Positions 60,572-64,000 of a stretch of DNA of 64,000 nt are shown here, in pieces. The notes below the pieces were generated by a model, which was not told where the DNA came from, made no database searches, and saw nothing but the letters and a program-made list of their open reading frames with translations. A program made the translations under genes and the position numbers. How positions within the stretch are numbered: position 1 is the first letter of the stretch; each line of letters begins with the position of its first letter. The DNA comes from Cedecea colo (GTDB lineage Bacteria; Pseudomonadota; Gammaproteobacteria; Enterobacterales; Enterobacteriaceae), in assembly GCF_011808225.1 (NCBI RefSeq), contig NZ_SOYS01000009.1:62001-126000 (forward strand), read 5' to 3'.

Positions 60572-61395
60572 ATATGTTCCTTCATATATTGATTAAGAAA
60601 TTAAGGTATCGGCATCAAGAGTAAATTTTTAGTCTGACATGAAATGCACTTTATAGATAAATATCGCGTGAGGTTAGTGATGGCCAATCCTGGCACACCG
60701 GAGACGTGCAGGTCCATCATTACTCCAACTTTGCTGGCGGAAGCAATTTTTTTGCTTCGAGAATGAGCCTTTCAATCTCTTCCAGAGGGATACTTCCTTC
60801 GTAGCATGAAAAAAATAACTCGTGCAAATACTGCATGTCGATTATACATCATGACCGCAGCCGCAGCAATTCTCACAACCGCAACCACAAATATAAATAT
60901 TATCTCTGCACTCTCGTTTATCTTGGTTTGAATCAACTGATGTAATAAGCTGGTTATATTCGGTATCACCTTGACACTCAGCGATAGTATTTTCAGTTCG
61001 TGAGAAGTAATTATCTTTTAACCCTGCACTTTTTGTCAGCAAGGGGGCTTGGGGAGAAGGAAAAGCGAGGAGATATCTGTAGCCTCTCTGCTGATCCCTG
61101 TGAACTTCTTATATTGCGTTTGAATATTATTAGAGATATTTATGGTTTTTCTCTTTTTGGAAGCTTTGTTATAACTCATTTCTCCTCTCCATTAATAATT
61201 GTTAAGATTATATTTCATATTTGTTGAGTAAATATTTCTTACATGGATGCATTCCTTACGGATGTCAGATAAGGCTATGGATTATAGTCGATTACATATA
61301 TAAAATTAACATTTTATTTTGTAGGCCTACTACGTGTAGGTTTGCAAGTAAAAGTAAATAACAATCATTCTCTTTTTGACAGGGAGGAAAGCGAG
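60572..61395. other. AT-rich interval without confident gene
   Basis: Apart from the Cys/Gly-rich frame, it holds a 38-codon minus frame (MQYLHELFFSCYEGSIPLEE then IERLILEAKKLLPPAKLE, about 60726-60842) with coiled, charged C-terminus and no ribosome site. No repeats or RNA genes recognised. Confidence 0.4.
60842..61042 (-). CDS. Possible Cys/Gly-rich peptide frame
   Basis: 66 codons from a TTG at 61042; the frame is open for another 25 codons upstream. The C-terminus reads YICGCGCENCCGCGHDV: six Cys among 17 residues, interleaved with Gly. The preceding segment is polar (TENTIAECQGDTEYNQLITS). No convincing ribosome site or ATG is visible, so it may be a chance frame or the tail of a broken gene. 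The tail recalls heterocycle-forming or metal-binding peptides. Confidence 0.25.
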   Translation of the reverse strand: MLTKSAGLKDNYFSRTENTIAECQGDTEYNQLITSVDSNQDKRECRDNIYICGCGCENCCGCGHDV

Positions 61396-62294
61396 ATGGA
61401 ATTTGCTACCAAACTTTTATAGATGCTGACGAATATCTTTTTACAAGTAGAGATAACACACCGTTGGAGTTTACGAAAATAGATACATCTGATTCCGCAG
61501 TATCAACTACATATTGTCCAGAAATTATAAATCATGATAATAATATCTTAAGCAATGCACAAAGGATCTTTTTAAATAATGGTGAATTTTACTATTATGG
61601 CTACGTGCATGAAGAATTGCGACATAATGAAAAAAAATAACAATAAAAAAATTTTGAAATTGACATTAAAGTTTATCATGATGATTATTTGGATGAAGTT
61701 TTAAAAACAAAGGATAAAAGAAATATTAACAAAGAGCCTAATAATCTTAAGTGGCAATATTTTTATTATCGTGACGCTTTTTCTGAATTGGGACCGAAAA
61801 AAGTATTCGGAATGCATTCTAGTGCAGTTGGAATTCGCTCGGGCTCGATACCGAACGTTAAAAATATCAAAAACGACACATTCTTCTTTGCGATATTGGA
61901 TTTACTCGCACAGTCTTTACTAATTATAATGGATAATCATCGTGATTTCAATTTGGTTATTTCCGTGACGAGGGGAATAACCCCATATAATAGCAATGCC
62001 ATGTACTATAAATTAATCTATGATATCTTAAATCATAAGATTTTGGCTAAAAAACGTATTAGAGAGATACTCGAGCATAAGAAAGCTGAGCAACCACATT
62101 ATAATGAAATGCTGCATTCTGAAGGTTTTCATATTGATGAAGATTTGTCTTTTTACTTATATGAAGTGGGCTTTATAAAGCAATCAGAAACATTGTTGCG
62201 TAGTGTTGAAAATAATGAATTTAGAACACAGATGACTTCATTTTATCTAAAAAACATCGAGTCAATGAATCATGGAGAAGGTAATGAGCGTTAA
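61396..62294 (+). pseudogene. GT2-type (SunS-like) glycosyltransferase, truncated and interrupted
   Basis: One frame from about 61413 reads TFIDADEYLF (the DAD/E metal site of GT2 enzymes), SNAQRIFLNNGEFYYYGYVH (the RxFxN...YxGxVHE element), then two in-frame stops (TAA CAA TAA near 61636, in an A-rich run), and continues EIDIKVYHDDYLDEVLKTKD with KRNINKEPNN and YFYYRDAF, the C-terminal pattern of TPR-associated GT2 enzymes such as SunS. The N-terminal donor domain is missing. The part from 61689 to 62294 remains open (201 codons). Confidence 0.6.
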
Positions 62295-62649
62295 AAAATT
62301 ATACTTTATATCCAGACCGTCCCCAACTCCAGGCCGGTCTCCGCTTCATGGGGTTGGAGGTGGTCTTTTCGGTCATTACAAGGTAGACGGTTATATTTCC
62401 GCCCTCAAAAAATATTTTGATTTAGCTGACCTTGATTGGGTCATCCTGGATGACGACACTGAAGCCGATATTGAAAAACTGATTTCACAGAATGCAACGT
62501 TACTTGTTTGTGCGCCAAGTCTGCGTTTTCAGTTTTTTAGCAATGGCTTCGATAAAAATAGAATAAACCATCTTAGTACAATGGATTACGCTTTAAATAA
62601 CATTAATCCTGTAGTAAATAAAATAAAGGAAATATGCAATGAAAAATGA
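62284..62649 (+). CDS. Unknown 121-aa protein upstream of the microcin-like peptide
   Basis: Soluble alpha/beta protein. MSVKKLYFISRPSPTPGRSP, then HGVGGGLFGHYKVDGYISAL, LADLDWVILDDDTEADIEKL, ATLLVCAPSLRF, and a C-terminal helix NPVVNKIKEI. This strand-helix alternation recalls a small Rossmann-like or PTS-IIB-like fold, with one Cys in LLVCAPS. No family recognised. The start at 62284 has GGAGAAGG upstream and overlaps the preceding frame by 11 bases; its end overlaps the start of the next peptide by 11 bases, so the three are coupled. Confidence 0.6.
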   Translation: MSVKKLYFISRPSPTPGRSPLHGVGGGLFGHYKVDGYISALKKYFDLADLDWVILDDDTEADIEKLISQNATLLVCAPSLRFQFFSNGFDKNRINHLSTMDYALNNINPVVNKIKEICNEK

Positions 62650-62827
62650 ACACACGGCATTATTAAAAGAAATAACTGATGAGGCGGAATTAATAACAAT
62701 TTCAGATGGTGCTGGTTCTGGGCAATGGGAAACCGGTGCTTCTGGTGTATGGGCTGGCATAATGGGAGGTGGGGAGGTATCAGGGAAACGTAGTGGGACA
62801 GAGTTCCTGGAAGAAAACGTATTTTAA
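62639..62827 (+). CDS. Microcin-precursor-like 62-aa Gly-rich peptide, probably truncated
   Basis: MKNEHTALLKEITDEAELIT followed by ISDGAGSGQWETGASGVWAG. The segment EIT..(E)L...IS.GAG resembles class IIb microcin leaders (MccH47: MREITESQLRYISGAGG), where cleavage follows GA/GG, and the core is Gly/Ala/Ser-rich. AAAGGAAATATGCA gives an excellent ribosome site. From about residue 43 the DNA matches iroB in another frame, so the original C-terminus (usually Ser/Gly-rich and siderophore-modified) has been lost by fusion. Microcin identity is inference from leader pattern and neighbours. Confidence 0.4.
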   Translation: MKNEHTALLKEITDEAELITISDGAGSGQWETGASGVWAGIMGGGEVSGKRSGTEFLEENVF

Positions 62828-63132
62828 TTAGTCTTGGCACAGTCAAACCAATGGTAGATGGACTAGATCTGATATCATGGGTTATGAGTTCTGCTTATGA
62901 AGTGGATGCGGAATTTATTTTGCAACTGGCAAACAATGCGCGTACTGAATTGCGTGAACTGCCATCAAATGTACGCCTGGTAGACTGAATCCCTATGGGG
63001 ATATTTCTCAATGGAGCCGATGGGTTTATTCATCATGGCGGAGCAGGTAATACCATGACAGCCCTTCATTGCGGGATGCCGCAAATTGTGTTTGGTGAAG
63101 ATACTGGTATGTCATTGTTTTTTCAACGTTAG
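62766..63132 (+). pseudogene. iroB: Remnant of salmochelin C-glucosyltransferase (IroB/MchA type)
   Basis: The frame reads RKRILISLGTVKPMVDGLDL, ISWVMSSAYEVDAEFILQLA, LRELPSNVRLVD, stop (TGA at 62986-62988 where IroB has Trp), then IPMGIFLNGADGFIHHGGAG and NTMTALHCGMPQIVFGE. This is the middle/C-terminal donor-binding part of IroB, which C-glucosylates enterobactin; microcin clusters carry the homologue MchA/MceC. The N-terminal 215 or so residues and the last 65 are missing, and one stop interrupts it. Confidence 0.9.
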
Positions 63133-63458
63133 CGTTTTTATGAATGACTGCAATTATTGTCTGTATCGTTATGTAATCATTTCGTCTAAAAATCTCATTA
63201 GGATTATGCTTAAGTAAACTTCTTCCTCCCATAAAATATGCTGATTCTGTCATAGATTGACTTCAATGCTTGCGCTTAATTTTTACACCCTTTATTAAAA
63301 ATGTCAGCTTCACACCCTGGCGGCCTCACTTTTTGGTGGAACACGAAGTAGATCACAACCTTCTATGCCTGTCTTTATTTATGGGGGACCGTCAGGCTCC
63401 CAAACCCTTTCTTGTTATTCAGATAAAAAAGTGCCGACCACAGCCAGCACCCTGGCCA
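63133..63458. other. Interval between the iroB remnant and pepT
   Basis: 326 bases, no supported gene. Frames at 63026-63253 (minus) and 63270-63590 (plus) lack ribosome sites and overlap the iroB remnant or pepT. Confidence 0.5.
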
Positions 63459-64000
63459 CTATCCCCGCTGCGCCGTCAGTTCAGCAATCCTTACAATCAC
63501 CGCCACCGCTTTCTCCATGCCTTCCAGCGTCACAAATTCATGCTTGCCGTGATAGTTATAGCCGCCGGTGAACAGGTTCGGGCACGGTAAGCCTTTAAAA
63601 GACAGTTGCGCGCCGTCGGTGCCGCCGCGGATGGGTTTCATGATGGGCTCGATGTTGCAGTCCAGCATGGCCTGTCGCGCTACGTCAACAATATAAGGAT
63701 GCTCCGCCACCTTCTCGCGCATGTTGTAGTAGCTGTCTTCAATAATAAGTTCGATATAACAATCCGGGTGCAGGCCTTTGCCCACCTTCTTCGCGATTTC
63801 CATCATTTTGCCTTTACGCGCTTCAAACTGCTCGCGGTCAAAATCACGAATGATGTAGTGCATTTCCGCTTTATCTACCGAGCCTTTAATGCCGTGCAGA
63901 TGATAAAACCCTTCGTAACCCTCGGTGCTCTCCGGGCTTTCGTCCGTAGGGACTTCCGCATGAATGCGTGCTGCCAGCGACAGGGCGTTAACCATCACGC
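63459..64000 (-). CDS. pepT: Peptidase T (tripeptidase), 5' part beyond window
   Basis: The C-terminal 179 or so residues of the M20-family Zn tripeptidase Pep[32 protein letters not shown] segment ([20 protein letters not shown]), [20 protein letters not shown] and [13 protein letters not shown] with the C-terminal Zn-ligand His. The frame is open to the window edge. Its usual neighbour roxA is 22.4 kb to the left. Confidence 0.95.
   Translation of the reverse strand, partial: VMVNALSLAARIHAEVPTDESPESTEGYEGFYHLHGIKGSVDKAEMHYIIRDFDREQFEARKGKMMEIAKKVGKGLHPDCYIELIIEDSYYNMREKVAEHPYIVDVARQAMLDCNIEPIMKPIRGGTDGAQLSFKGLPCPNLFTGGYNYHGKHEFVTLEGMEKAVAVIVRIAELTAQRG

Noticed and set aside
60772..60969. 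65-codon minus frame with hydrophobic middle
   Set aside because: No ribosome site; it overlaps two other short frames of equal merit.

Overview
The window is chromosomal DNA of an Enterobacterales member, most likely Enterobacteriaceae. The evidence is gene content and order close to Escherichia coli/Salmonella: yeaD-yeaE-mipA-yeaG-yeaH, nimR/nimT, yeaO, and icd/rluE-nudJ-mnmA-hflD-purB-phoP-phoQ-roxA. An ERIC element, REP-like palindromes, a cspA-type cold-box leader and a LexA box point the same way. The species cannot be fixed from the sequence alone. In E. coli the yea block and the icd-roxA-pepT block lie far apart, so their closeness here is a rearrangement relative to that genome.

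Layout: 1-14.4 kb is the yea-type block (mutarotase, aldo/keto reductase, MipA, the YeaG kinase/YeaH stress pair behind a sigma-54-like promoter, a Bor/Iss lipoprotein, Kbp, a chemoreceptor with a FliA-like promoter, the NimR/NimT nitroimidazole efflux pair, a methyltransferase, a glutaminase-like protein and YeaO). 14.5-17 kb holds a Pmp3-type micropeptide, a cold-shock gene, a LysR remnant, an SOS-controlled DinI/MsgA gene with a 24-residue membrane peptide behind it, an unknown possible nuclease-like gene and a lone tRNA-Thr(TGT). 17.1-26.8 kb is an L-fucose catabolic island (fucU-fucK-fucI divergent from an RbsABC-type importer, a LacI-type regulator and fucA), with two matching operator palindromes and a CRP-like site between the arms. 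26.8-31.5 kb holds an abasic-site repair protein, a flavohaemoglobin, a hydrolase, a Cys-rich copper-storage-type protein and an IS remnant. 31.5-41.1 kb is conserved core (icd to roxA), including phoPQ with a perfect PhoP box.

41.1-63.4 kb separates roxA from pepT, which are close neighbours in E. coli, and is an accessory region: AT-rich stretches, IS remnants, dispersed 20-40 bp repeats, and decayed HlyD, MarR, histidine-kinase, GT2 glycosyltransferase and iroB genes. Intact cargo includes a metallo-beta-lactamase-fold protein, a luciferase-like flavoprotein, a pseudouridine synthase, a haloacetate-dehalogenase-like hydrolase, a DUF4142 protein of foreign composition, a tautomerase, a MerR-MFS efflux pair and a LysR-controlled cluster of two YcjY-like hydrolases around an SDR.

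The most unusual part is 61.4-63.1 kb: a truncated GT2 glycosyltransferase, an unknown 121-aa protein, a translationally coupled 62-aa Gly-rich peptide whose N-terminus resembles class II microcin leaders, and a truncated salmochelin-type C-glucosyltransferase (IroB/MchA). I read this as the wreck of a siderophore-microcin or other modified-peptide locus. A Cys/Gly-rich frame lies about 0.4 kb before it. The window closes with the 3' part of pepT.
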